A DNA stretch of 64,000 bases from contig NC_063274.1 in the NCBI RefSeq assembly GCF_910591885.1, positions 11,988,164 to 12,052,163 on the forward strand, given 5' to 3'. Source of the stretch: Bombus terrestris. Its lineage: Eukaryota > Arthropoda > Insecta > Hymenoptera > Apidae. A program made the translations under genes and the position numbers. This document shows, piece by piece, positions 40,095-52,200 of this stretch. Under the pieces are notes generated by a model. That model searched no databases, had not been told where the DNA came from, and saw only the letters and a list, made by a program, of their open reading frames with translations. The stretch's first letter is position 1; the number at the start of each line of letters is the position of its first letter.

Positions 40095-40581
40095 ATTTAA
40101 CGAAGATTCTTCACTTCAAGTTCCACTTTTTCATACCAAGTTTTTGTATTTATATCGTTTCTAGTTCGCACGTTCGTTGGCTACTCGTCTTTTTTACACA
40201 CAGTAGCTAGCTGCTATAGATGTATTTATATCGCTATTTATTGGTTATTATTTATTAAGAAATTCGAGTTTAACAAAAAAGGTAGAAAAAAAAGATCATA
40301 TCACATATATATTTTGCCATTGTACGAAGACACCGCTCTATGTATTTAACAAATTTACATTAAACCCGCTATAAGATTTCTGCATACGAATTTTCATTGT
40401 AATTTTTATCTTCGCCCACAAAAAGGGCCAAAGAAGTTTCGGACAGTAGTTCAATTTCAAGGTTGGCGCACCGTCGTTCCTCCGGATGGTTATTTTTTAA
40501 GGTATATTGCGCTAATAAAGTTAATAAACTTATTTTGGAAGTATATTGCTTTAATAAAGTTAATAAACGAGCGCATTTATA
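40095..40581. other. Shared 3' region of two convergent genes, with a short duplication
   Basis: This holds the 3' UTRs of the + strand Cys/His-rich gene and the - strand RIIa/IQ gene. TTTATT motifs near 40235-40255 can serve as minus-strand poly(A) signals. At about 40500-40570 a ~52 bp unit is present twice; each copy contains GTATATTG and TAATAAAGTTAATAAAC, with AATAAA in each for the plus strand. Confidence 0.5.
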
Positions 40582-40716
40582 TCATTCCGCTACAACGGGT
40601 TCTGTACCGTCAGCCTCTTGGGCATCATTTAGACACTCTTGCGTCTCTCCTTTTTTCTTTTCTATCTCCTCCACTTTTCGTTCCGTTTCTTCCACTTCTT
40701 TCGCCTTCTTTTCTCT

Positions 40717-43700
40717 CTATTCTTCCTCCTTCTCTTCCGTTTCCTTTTCTTCTAATTTTTTATCCTCTTCATCCTCCTCTTCTTCCCTCCCTGTTTCCTT
40801 TTCTTCTTTCTCTTCTTCCTCCTCTGCTTCCTTTTCTTCTTCCCCTTCTTCCTTTTCTGCTTCCTTTTCTTCTTCCGCTTCTTTTTCCTCTATTACATCT
40901 TCTTTCGTGTCACGCACTGTAAAGATTTCGTTATTAATTACCATGCACAGCGTATAAAATTATCATTAATACCTTCATCTTCCTCGATTTCGTCGACGAG
41001 TTCTGACCGCTCTGTTTCGGGTTCCGTTTGTAAATCCGGACTTACGGTCAACGGCTCCGTAATTTCAGTTTCTGTCGCTTGCAGTTCTTCCGTTTCTTCT
41101 TCTTCTTCTTCTGTCAATGGTTCTTCCCTGTATTTTGTTCTCGATGGTAGAACTCGTGGTTCTACCGGACGATATTTAGGTTTGGGCGCAGGTACAGTAG
41201 GCACAACTTCCTCCACCTCTTTTTTAAATTAAAATTTTCAATTTTTCTCTTATATTATTCTTATATTAATTTTTTGAGTGAAATTTTCTACTTACTTTGC
41301 TCTTCGTATTCTTTCGCGTCCTCCTCGTATTCGCTAGGTTTTAAGTCACCTAATAAAAACCAGTATTATTATGTACATACGGGAAAGTATAATTTTTGAA
41401 CAGTTCAGTTAGCTTGCTATTTAAAAAATACTAAATTTACGTATGAAATCTATGTACCACGTATAAATATTATATATGTATCATATATATTAAATGCTGT
41501 ACTTTCTTTTATTAAACGGCTCATCCTCATATGTTCTTTGAAAGTAACCTGAAGTTGCGTGCTCGTGGCCATCATTTCCTCGCGAGTACCATATTCAGTG
41601 GGGATGTCTGGGCGTGAGGTGACCTTTTCAAAAATCTTGCGATGTACCGTATCGACGACAGCTTCAGCGACCATTGTCTGCGTTGTCACCAATTGTTGCA
41701 CGTCGTAGCATCGTCTTCTCGCACGATATTCTTTGTAAGCCCTCTGTTTTAAAAAGAAAAAAAGTAGATCTATCGATCATTCGTATTTCCATAAAAAATT
41801 TATTAAGACATTGCGTATTTTACGAGATAATTTTACGTGAATTCAGCAGCGAGTTAAGATCGACTAGGTAAATTTATTAATTTTGCTGTGGCTGCGGATA
41901 AGAATGCTCATTATCATGAATATGGCTAAAACTGTAGAGACCCTACTATTTCCCAGAACCTACTTATTTTCTTATCTATTAAATATTATAACGAGTACTA
42001 TACCTACTTTGCATATTGCATGCATTCTGTGCTCTTTTTCACTTTCAAATTTCCCATAAATGTATAAAAATGCGCAGTCTCTCGTTAATCACTAGAGCCA
42101 TATGCATCGTATCGTTACCTGGATAATTGCAGCAGCCTCGTTGGCCTTTTCCAATGTTAATCCAGAGTCTTGGTACATCATTTCCATCCAAGCGACCGCT
42201 TGAACAGCTTCCACGGGTTCGAGTATACGTTCATCCTTCTTCAGAGGCGCTTCTTCCGTTCCCGCTGCGAACATCAACAGCCATCAACGTCAAATTTTTC
42301 AACGTATCCAGAATTTACACCGAATTCGTGATATCACGATCGTGACGTGCGATTACAATCTTACGAGCGTCGATCCTCTGATTTCTTCTAGTGTAGTATC
42401 CGCGATAGGCAAACTATGCGTGATTAATTATCAAATGATTGTTAGTGGCGATGTGTTAAAAAGAGGAAAATTACTTTTACGAGTCTTGCGGCTTTAGAAA
42501 TTTCCGCTTGCGTGGCACCAGCTTTTCTCAGGATATTCAGCGTATTCACCACTGCTCTTTGCCACTGAATCTTCCCTTCAGCTTCGTTCAACACCATTCT
42601 CTCGTAATGGCCACGAAACGCAGCCTGATTTTAATTTATCGATCCGACATTTTAACATATTTCACTTCGAAAGTACTTTTAATCGAAACACTGACTTGTA
42701 TCACTGTGGCAGCACGCTCTGCATCTTCTCGTACAGCTCCCGTAGCTTCTAGAATATCTCGTATCGATATCATAGATTTTTCGTCGCAAGTTGGATCTAC
42801 GTTTAAGATAGTCACAGGGGCAATTAAAAGCACTCGATATTACTTTACTGCAATTGCTGTAATCGCGTGTATTGTATTCTTTCATCGAGATTTCGCGATA
42901 TAAAATGACGTAGGTAATACCGGTATTTTTAGTTTTACAACCCTCGTTATATCCACTTTATGATAATATAATAATTCTGAGTTAACATATCAAGCTATTC
43001 CTCGGCTTTTACCTCCCATAGAGATAACCATTCGCATTAACCGAGGATCGTAAAAAAATTTCGATCTAAGGGATCACTAAATTTCCTACGATAACGAACA
43101 CGGCTACCGAAAAGCCGCACGTATCTTTATTCTGCTTCATTTTATAACTTTACCCTCAAACGAGCCCGCGTTACAGCCGGTCGCTTAAAACAATAACGTT
43201 TACCTAGTAGTTTCTTTTTACGATTCATTCGCAGTTCTCTTACCTTCGCATGCCTGTACCGGTTGCGTGTCAACCTCGTCCAAATACTCGCGGAATGCTT
43301 TCTGGGAAATGAAAAAAAATAAAAGGGAGCGATATACTAAAAGGAAAATTGCAGAAAGGGAAGGAAAGAAGAAAAGGAAGAAAGGACTGGAAATATCGCG
43401 TAGCCATCGACAAGTGGTCAACACGCGACAATAAAATTCACTTGGATCCGCGGAGCTGCGACTGCGATCTGCTCCAAAGTGAAACCAGTCCGGTAAAGTA
43501 TGCACAGAATGGCCTGGCTCTCAAGTAAAATGTTGTTTACGACTTTAACCGCAACTGAAACGATAGACTTTTAATGACATGGTCACTCGCGCCGAAAATA
43601 AAATAATGAATAAAGAAAAAAGTAATAAAGGGAGAAGATAGCGGAAGAAGAAGGATACATGGAGGAGAGAAACGTACCTTTCGTGTTTTCGCGTGTGATC

Positions 43701-44308
43701 AGAAGCGTATCCACGTATTCGGCGATAAAGGCGATTAAGTTGGCTGGCTGGGAACGAAGAACCTGTTTCAATTATTAAATTAGGAATTAACTGTTAACAC
43801 GAGATTAGAGATTACGTCGATAGGGAGATCGAAGAATTTATTGCATTTATGATCGTATTTTATGATAGTCTATTACGAAACGTTCAGCATTCAGTAGAAT
43901 GTGTATGTGCTACTTACATAGCTGTAGTTAGGTGCTGTCCACGTTATGCGATTGGAATTTCTTTCAACGTTTAGAAATGAAGATTAGAAAGAAACAATTA
44001 AGAAGAGAAAAAGGTATGGGTTCTGCAGATAGAAAGAACTAGACGTAATTCGAACGAATATCTTTTTCTTTATTGGATTTCTATATATGTATTTATAAAA
44101 ATGACTACAAGAAATTACCAGTGATTTACATTAAAGAAATTTTTGTAATTTTATCTCGACCGTAATAAATTTTATATAAAATCGTAGAGTATTTTAAGAA
44201 TTTAGTAAAAATGCTTACTTCCCGCGAGATATCAGTACACAATTCCCTTAGTCCTTCTGGTACTTTGTATATATGCTTCGCCCCGTGTGTCTGAAGCACT
44301 ACGTTCAT
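40717..44308 (-). CDS. RIIa-domain protein with four IQ modules and Glu-rich tail (Sp17/CABYR/ropporin type)
   Basis: The RIIa dimerisation/docking fold and IQ (calmodulin-binding) motifs together typify sperm-flagellum proteins such as Sp17, so a role in the sperm fibrous sheath or radial spoke is likely. Exons (minus strand, 5' to 3'): 44308-44219, 43762-43678, 43554-43442, 43301-43244, 42796-42696, 42624-42475, 42413-42365, 42264-42119, 41743-41503, 41349-41296, 41218-40973, 40916-40717, all in phase, 510 aa. The RIIa domain is at residues ~13-57 (YKVPEGLRELCTDISREV, then PANLIAFIAEYVDTLL). Four modules follow, with IQ sequences IQKAFREYLDE (~95), VIQAAFRGHYERM (~148), LVKFAYRGYYTRR (~198) and IIQRAYKEYRARRR (~263). 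Each is split by a phase-0 intron after the Gln or Lys. Residues ~350-510 are acidic, ending in a near-pure Glu/Lys run. The stop used is TAG at 40717-40719, but the same frame stays open 44 more codons to TGA at 40582-40584. Confidence 0.85.
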
Positions 44309-45215
44309 TTTTTAAATCTATTCAACAGCTGAGTGTAAAAAAGAATCGTGATGTCTATAAAAAAAAAAACAACCCTCTATTATTTCGGGAGTTTTAAACG
44401 TCGTACTCGATTTTTCAGTCGTTGTTCGAGGCGAAATGAGGTTCTCTTTTGTTTTGCAATTTGCACGACGGCTGCATTCAATTCGTGCTCTAAATGTTCC
44501 ACGAGATCGTGCTATTAACCTATCGGTGCTTCTACTTTCGAACTACTAAATTTATTAAAAAAAAAACAAAATATAATATTTGGTATTTCGATTGTTTCAA
44601 TGCCCCTGGATGATACTGCGCGGCGGTCTTTCATTTTTTCAGAATTTCCACGACAAATTGAATTATCCTCGAAAGTTCGTTAGTATTTGCTATTGCGTTA
44701 ATCAATTATTTTCCAAACTCGCTATCTAGTTATTTCGTTTTTAAAACGAGATTCACACATTTTACGATATTTTCGAGCGAGCGCAATCATCGCGATGACT
44801 TGACTGTGTTGAAGATGCCTGAAACTCGTAGCAATCTAACGAACGAACACACAGATTCACTCGACGTACGAGCGAACACATACATATGTGATGCAATGAA
44901 GATACAGATTCACGTAGAGAATTACGCAATCGCAATCTGTCTTGCGCAACGAATTTCGCATCATCTTTGAACAACTTCATTCAGAATTAATAACTACTCT
45001 GGAAATGCTGGTACACGCGATAAACATCTGTTTTCATCGTAGACAAGCGTAGCAGTTCATATTAGACGCTATATTGCCATATCGTCTCCTCCAGGAATGG
45101 AATAAAATGTTCTCAGTGAATTCATCTTCTAGAATCTGGAATATTCGCGACGAATCGATTTAAAGTGATATGTTTGTTATATTACGAATATACCGTATAT
45201 ATATATATATATATT

Positions 45216-45261
45216 ACTATTTTGCATATATATATATATATATATATATATGCAAAATAGT
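45216..45261. repeat. Perfect 46-bp AT-rich palindrome
   Basis: The arms ACTATTTTGCA (45216-45226) and TGCAAAATAGT (45251-45261) flank an alternating AT run, so the whole segment is self-complementary and could form a cruciform. It is a microsatellite with unique flanking arms rather than a simple AT run. Confidence 0.8.
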
Positions 45262-46091
45262 CGTCCACGAATTTTTTCGTATCCATCTATAGAAGGACAA
45301 TTTGCATGTTTGATTGTGGGCTCGCTGATAAATTGTTTCGTGGAAGTGTCATTTTCAAACATTTTTTCGAGCTTCACACGACAGACGTCTATTAAATAGA
45401 TTAAATAATCTATTTAAATCTGGATTAAATAATCTTAGTCCTTTTTTTTTTATAAATGTGATTATTTTTTTCTTTAACGGTTTTGTTTATAAGCCGAAAC
45501 ATTTCTCGCGTAAAGTTGATAATCGATTTGGTAATTTTTTAATATTGTTTATACGAGTTTTCGATGAATAATCAATCAAGGATACCTTTTATTCATTTTA
45601 TCGAACATACCAACATCACGTGAGTTCGTGACATTTTAGCGATGATCAAAACAAATTACGTAAAGAGATCAATCAATTACGGATAATCAAATAAAATCTA
45701 AATAATACAATATCAAATAGAAAAACCATGAATATTGAAAAATCCCAGAAATCAATAATTATAATCAGCCACTCGATTCCACGAAAGCCACTTTACGAAC
45801 AGTTACACGATTTTACGAAAAAATCTTGCTGTATCAATCATTTTCTCCCGAACTTTTTTCTTCCTAAATCACAACTAATCACATGTAAAAACATATATGT
45901 ATATACACACACATTTATCAGATTGGAATCTTCTGACATGTTCACGGTCATCATGCAGTTGCCACACTAGTATATTTTTCGAAGGATCCTAGAGTCCACT
46001 TTCGGTTTGGTGATGACGCAAAGTGAAGGCGACCAGTTCCTCGTTGTCTGTCAAGGTTTCCAGTCCTCTTGGAACTTGTGTGTGTTATCGT

Positions 46092-46101
46092 GGGACGCTC
46101 C
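46092..46101 (+). promoter_or_regulatory. kB-like site upstream of the modular serine protease
   Basis: GGGACGCTCC fits the Rel/NF-kB form GGGRNNYYCC and lies 107 bp before the ATG. It is followed at once by ATATA (46103-46107), which could be a weak TATA box. Toll-pathway genes in insects are often Rel targets. A 10-bp degenerate match can be chance. Confidence 0.3.
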
Positions 46102-46207
46102 ATATACCCGTGGACGAGCAACAAATCGGTTTTTAAGTCGTCACGATTGTCAGTTATTTCTCGACTACCGTTGATGGTCGCAATGGTATTGCGGAGTTAG
46201 TACAGTT

Positions 46208-49200
46208 ATGAATGCGCGCGTTGTACTTTTGGTGGTCTTCTTGTTGACTGATCTATCAGCGTCGCGTGAGTAGCTGACGTTAAGCTCGATTTCCATGACA
46301 GATCGTCATCAAGTTTCACGGGGGCAAAGAACATGTGCATGGCGTGCATGGGATACATAGGGAGTGCAAAAGTTGCGCTCCGAGCGATTTTTAAATGGTT
46401 GCTATTGGTTGATGCTTTTTGGAAAAGTTTACTCTTTTTTTAATGTAGGGTAGACAACTTAGCGAACGAAAGATAAGAGCGCAGTGAAGATGGTTTTGGT
46501 GACTTAAAATTATATTTTTTGAGACGAATAATAGTTTAGATGTATGTTTGAATCATTTTGAGAGGCCTGGACGTTTAGCAACACTTTATAAATCAAAATT
46601 ATCGTTTTACGAAACAGAGCTGAGAATTTCAATACTTTATCATTTTTATCACACGAAGATTTGTACACTTTGAAGAAATAGTATGTGTTTAAATTTATAA
46701 TTATATGTAGATGTTTGTCTTTGAACAAATGATGGATTAATTAATTCACTCATTTTTAAGAATTAGAATCGATTTTTAATTAATTCACGCATCAAACTTT
46801 AGTTATCTTTTCTTAAACGCTCTCTGAAGTAAACATTCTAACGAGTTCTTTCATAACTCACGCCTCTTCCGGAAGCGACTCGCATGACATAGCCACGAAC
46901 CGGCGCGGCATAACAATATGCTCACGATAATGTTTAGACATTTATCATCACGATACAATTATTATTTCTACCTTGTTAGCGGCCGATCAGAACGACGCTG
47001 GCAGATTGAAAAGAAGTCCACAATGGGGACATCCCCCTGATCCTCCTGGTCGTGGACGAAACAAATTTAATGCACAAAGAGGTCCTCCAGGTGGTCGCGG
47101 GCCTCCTGGATTTGGTCCACCTGAATTTCCACCTGGATTATATCGTGGTGGTGGTCCTCCTGGTCTTCCACCTGGATTGAATCGTGGTGGTGGTCCTCCT
47201 GGACTTCCACCTGGATTAAATCGTGATGGTGGTTCTCCTGGACTTCCACCTGGACTAAATCGTGGTGGTGGTCCGCCTGAATTTCCACCCGGATTAAACC
47301 GTGGTGGTGGTCCTCCTGGACATGAACCCCCTGGACATGGGCCTCCTGGACATGGGCCTCCTGGACACGGGCCCCCTGATGGTGGGCGACCTGGATTTCC
47401 ACCTGAATTTGCAGATGATGGTCCACCTGGTTTACATAATAAAGTTGATAAAGAAAAACAGAATTTCGATTATGACAACGACAAACCACAGAAAAACCAT
47501 AACGTGCCAAAAGATCCACCTTCGAGAGATGGTACACCGCGTGATGATGAGGAAATCGAGATATTCAATGACCGATTTTCTGATGACAAAACTGGGTGCA
47601 GGTGAGTTTTGTTCTTCAACTAAATAAGAATGAAAAATATGATTGGTAGATTTCTCAAGGTTTTCAAGTTTCATCAATCCTTTTATAATGGATTAAAATA
47701 TCGAAGAAAGATAAGATAAATGAAATAGAAAATAATTTCTTCATCTGTTACTTCCAATTTTGTATAGAAAATAAACGTTAACAACTGCGTTAGGTATGCA
47801 CATGACGGTTTTTCAGATCGGGTCTCTATCAGACAATGTTGCTTAAAAGTGTTGTATTTAAAAGCGTAAAAGCTTAAAACCGTATACCAAACGTGCGTAT
47901 AATACGGTATTTGCATATGTTGAAACGCGCAGTCACAGACCTGATCATAAGGACTGTATTGAGCTGCGTGGTCGATAAATATGCTTGTGAAACTGAGCAA
48001 TTCGAACGTTCAAGAATAGCCAGTGATTCGGTCACGTAGCAACTGAATATTATAGGATTGATTATGTGAAAGATACTTGGAATAATTTAGAGATGGCAGG
48101 CAGCTTGATGTTAAACGTTATATTCGTCTAAAATAATAGCAACATTGTTCCTAGATGATCTCGATCTATCTCTGGAATAAGGAATTATCGCAAATTAGAA
48201 TCGAATGAATATCTAAGTAAATTATTCACTCTTATACCATAATCGGAATATTTCTTTTTATAATTCCTAATAGTCACGTTAAATTTCGATCGATACGAAA
48301 TAAAATTATTGAGTACGAAAGAAAAAAGTAGGACGATAGGTATATGGAAAAATTTTAATTTATAATTAAGCAAAATGAAAAATATAGCCGATGTATAGCT
48401 TGACAGGTTGATAAGTCTGTCTGAATATCCAAGTATAATAAATGGACTCGTATATACTCGGCCGTAATATTTCATAATTTGCATGAAATAAAAATTAAGT
48501 ATCAATCAATTCATCCATAGACGGAATCGTTTTACTTCAGAAACGAAGACATATTTTTGGTATTTTTAATATTGCACTGCGAAATAATCTTTATAGTGTA
48601 CTTTTATATATAGCTATATATATAGTAGATTGTATTTTCGTTATCTGTATAATTCGAAGGAATCGCGTAATAAGCGTGACATACGGTGCAAATGACAAAC
48701 AGATGAACAATAAAATTCGTAACGATTAAATACGATACAACATGATACGATACGATATGATACGATACGAACGGTATCGTATCGCGCGGATTGCTTTTCA
48801 GTAAACGCGTATTCGACAATCGAGGCAGTTTTGCTATATCCGGCTATGAAATATTTCGCCCATTCAAATTGTCCTAATGAATTTCAGTTAACTAAAAGTG
48901 ACAAACGCGCGCCATGGTGAGATTACTGATGGAAACTCGATTCGGGGAACACGATCTACTCGGGTAAATAGCGATAGAAACAAGTGTACGTTTGTAGCTT
49001 GATTTCGAATCGTTAGTTTCGCTTCCTGTTAACTGATACGTGAAATCCGACATCGCTATACGATTCCATTTTGTATCGAACAATCGTTCTCCTTTCTTTT
49101 TTTAAATTCCCGTAATTCGTATATTGTACAATGCTTCATTTCCTATCGGATTTTGTTCGAAGTTGTGAGATATTCGAGGAGCGAACAGTTTGGATCGTTA

Positions 49201-52200
49201 AATTGAGCAAAATGAATCTGAAGCGGAGAAAAATTTTGTATAAAAAGTTCCAGTCAGATGATGATTCTAGATTTAGTTTTTCAGTGAACGTTATAATACT
49301 ATGGAATTTTAGATAAAAGAGCGCAGATAATGGAATATAATATATTTATATTTTAATTCTTTCCAGCTTACACGTCCAAGGTAGCTTTTAGAAAGATTTA
49401 CCGTAATACAAGATCTCACATAATAATGGTCCTTACTTTAAAAATTAGCCTGCGAAAATTAGCCTGTCATTATTTCTAGAATTACATTTCATCTATCTCT
49501 TTTCAAATTTGAGCGTATTACAGTTAATCTCATTACATTATCGCGTTATGATTAGGAAAAAAAAAATTCGTCCCGAAGACAAATTTCACGAATTTTTCCC
49601 TGATTCTGTCTCTGCTTCCTCTACTTTACCTGAAGTGCAACGATACAATCACAGAAATACACTGCACACCATGTGTTTTCAAACACGTAATCAACGTTTG
49701 TTGTCATTTCGAAAACAGGAAAAACGAGTTCCGTTGTGGAAGCGGCGAATGTTTACCGAAGACAGCAAGGTGCGACGATAAATTCGATTGTCGCGATTCG
49801 AGCGACGAGCGCGAATGTGTCAAGTAAGTTAATTTACTTTGATGAAAGATAAATACAAGTCACAACAAAATATTTAAGAACCAAGAAGAAGTACGTGTTA
49901 CTCGCGACATTTTTCGACTGTTTGCGTAGAAAATGTTATCAAAAATGCAAAGGTAGCGAAACTCAGCACGTTGATTGTCGTAATGCTCGTCGATGACCCA
50001 CGTTACTAAAGCTTTTATAATGATTAAAATAACCTTCCTTTTTTTTATTTATAATATAAATTTTATGAACTAAAACTTTTTACAATGTAAATGTCTTAGA
50101 TAACATCGTTGCAGAAAAAATGCACCAGTACAATATAATATGTTGCAAGAATTAAATATCATAGTATAGTATATTTTATTCCCAGGGAAAAATATATAAA
50201 AAGCGTGTGACAGTCAACGTGTTAACTAAGAAACGGCAAAAGAAAACTCTGCCGTAACGAATTCAATTATTCTCTTATTTGCTGTCCGTTTAATTACGAC
50301 ACTGTTAATTATCGTGGCTGGACATTGTAGAAAATCGGAAAACGGCTGCGTCCTTCCCGAACAACCCGAAGGTGGAAGTTACGAACTGGGTGGCTGTGGT
50401 AAACCTTGCCCGAAACGTCCCGGAGATAAAGTTCCTAGTAACAGCATTCTGAATTACACCTGTCGGCACAATTACATTTTGAACGGAAGTGCCGTTCCTG
50501 TTTGCTTCAACGACAAATGGTACAACCTGCCCTCGTGTCTCAGTAAGTTCATTAGATTACGGATTTTACCAAATTAGCGAAAGTAATTTACGTCGAGAAT
50601 TCTGTAAGAGTAAAGCAGCGTCAATCGAAAAGAAAATTCAGAGATCTCGATTTAGTATTATCGACGAATTTATTTTCCGACAAATTCCAGCTTAACTTTG
50701 ATGGCTGTAGTTCCTTCTTTTATATCACGCTTTATTCGATCTATATTGTAAGTATAAGTGATGTAACGATTGCATGTTTCCATGTAATTATTACGAGTTA
50801 TGATATTTACAAATAATTAAATATTAGATGTATGCAACAATGATTACTATCGTGTTTGTGTTGGAATAGTTAGAGATGTAGCGCTAACGTAAAAAGAATC
50901 GATTAACTATGCGACTGGATTAATTTAAGCGATGGAAGATAAAGAAATAACTGTACGACATCAAAGGTTTAGTTTTACGAAATGCTAAAATTTCAAGGTG
51001 CGTGTCTGACATTTTTTTACATCTGTCTTACGATTTATACTTCACGCACGTATAAGACTGAAATTTTTCGAGAAATTTTTTATTTGATGAAATATATTAC
51101 GATAAAAACGAGCGTGAGCCATAAAGATTTCTCGGCTCTACCGTTTACCATTCTACCATTTTCAACTCGAATGATAGTAACAGATTCTGGTAGAACTGAT
51201 CTCGAATTCGAGAATATTCGCTCGATTTGATTAAATTAAATCTATATAGTTAACTAAATAAGATTAAATTTATATAATTCACTGGTATTTCGTAAATTAA
51301 TTGATTAATTACTGTGTTATCCGACGTGTTATTGGAATTATTGATTATTCCCTCTTCGTTACAGTTTTTCTACCCCCAGCTCTTCTGTATAAAATATACA
51401 TAATTAAGTATCATGTGACTGTAGTTTAAATAATGACATTTCAAACATAATCGGAATAATAACGTTATAATATAATACTTAATAAATGATATATTCGACA
51501 ATATTTCGTATAAGTGGAACGAACCTTTTTATAAAAAATATTCAATTTAAAGTAAAAAGTGAGAAAAATAGAAAGAATCTTTTTATTATTTGTTTAGGAA
51601 TTAATATTTCACTAATATTTCTCTTTCATCAAAATTTCATTGCAACAGGGATATGTCCACCATTGAACAGTACCACGGTGAATATTTTATGCTCGTACCA
51701 AGGAAACGAAGTGTCTTGCACCGATCGAATTAAACCTGGAACGGTGGCGACTTTGTCGTGCAAATCGTCTTACAAATTGTCCGTGACGAATGACCCAGCG
51801 TATCGTACAGTCACTTGTCTAGAAGACGGATTATGGGACCGTCGTCTTTTCCGTTGTCTTCCAGGTAATGATGATTTTACGTATCTTGCTTCGAACATGT
51901 TGCTCTGATTCTTGGAACAGAGCAAAGAATAATTTACACGCTTGTAATCATAAATAGTACGTTTGTAAAATTAATAACAGCAGTTAATGCACTCTCGATA
52001 AGTTTTGGTCATTGAGACTGAATAAATTTTGTAAAAACACAGCAGACCAGCCGAATACTGTTAAGTGTTTCCCAAATACATTTTGTACTTGGAAAGATTT
52101 CTTTTTTTAAATAAATTAAATTAAAAAAAAAAAGGAAGACATAGAAACGACCAATGTTATTGCATGTCACTAAAAAAAAAATACCTTTTATGAAAAATAT

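Larger units (their letters stand above)
44309..46207. other. Divergent intergenic region between the RIIa/IQ gene and the serine protease
   Basis: The two genes point away from each other, so this 1.9 kb should hold both promoters. No coding exon is supported. A long AT palindrome lies at 45216-45261, a second dyad (TAAATAGATT / AATCTATTTA) near 45393-45416, and a kB-like site at 46092-46101. Confidence 0.5.

Noticed and set aside
40463..40957. Ser/Phe-rich plus-strand frame of 164 codons
   Set aside because: Antisense of the Glu/Lys-rich tail of the RIIa/IQ gene; the pyrimidine-rich strand is open by composition.
47140..47376. Regularly spaced repeats resembling a CRISPR array
   Set aside because: Units are contiguous, in frame and coding in a eukaryotic gene; there are no spacers.
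47067..47537. Minus-strand His-rich frame of 156 codons
   Set aside because: Antisense shadow of the Gly/Pro repeats of the protease exon.
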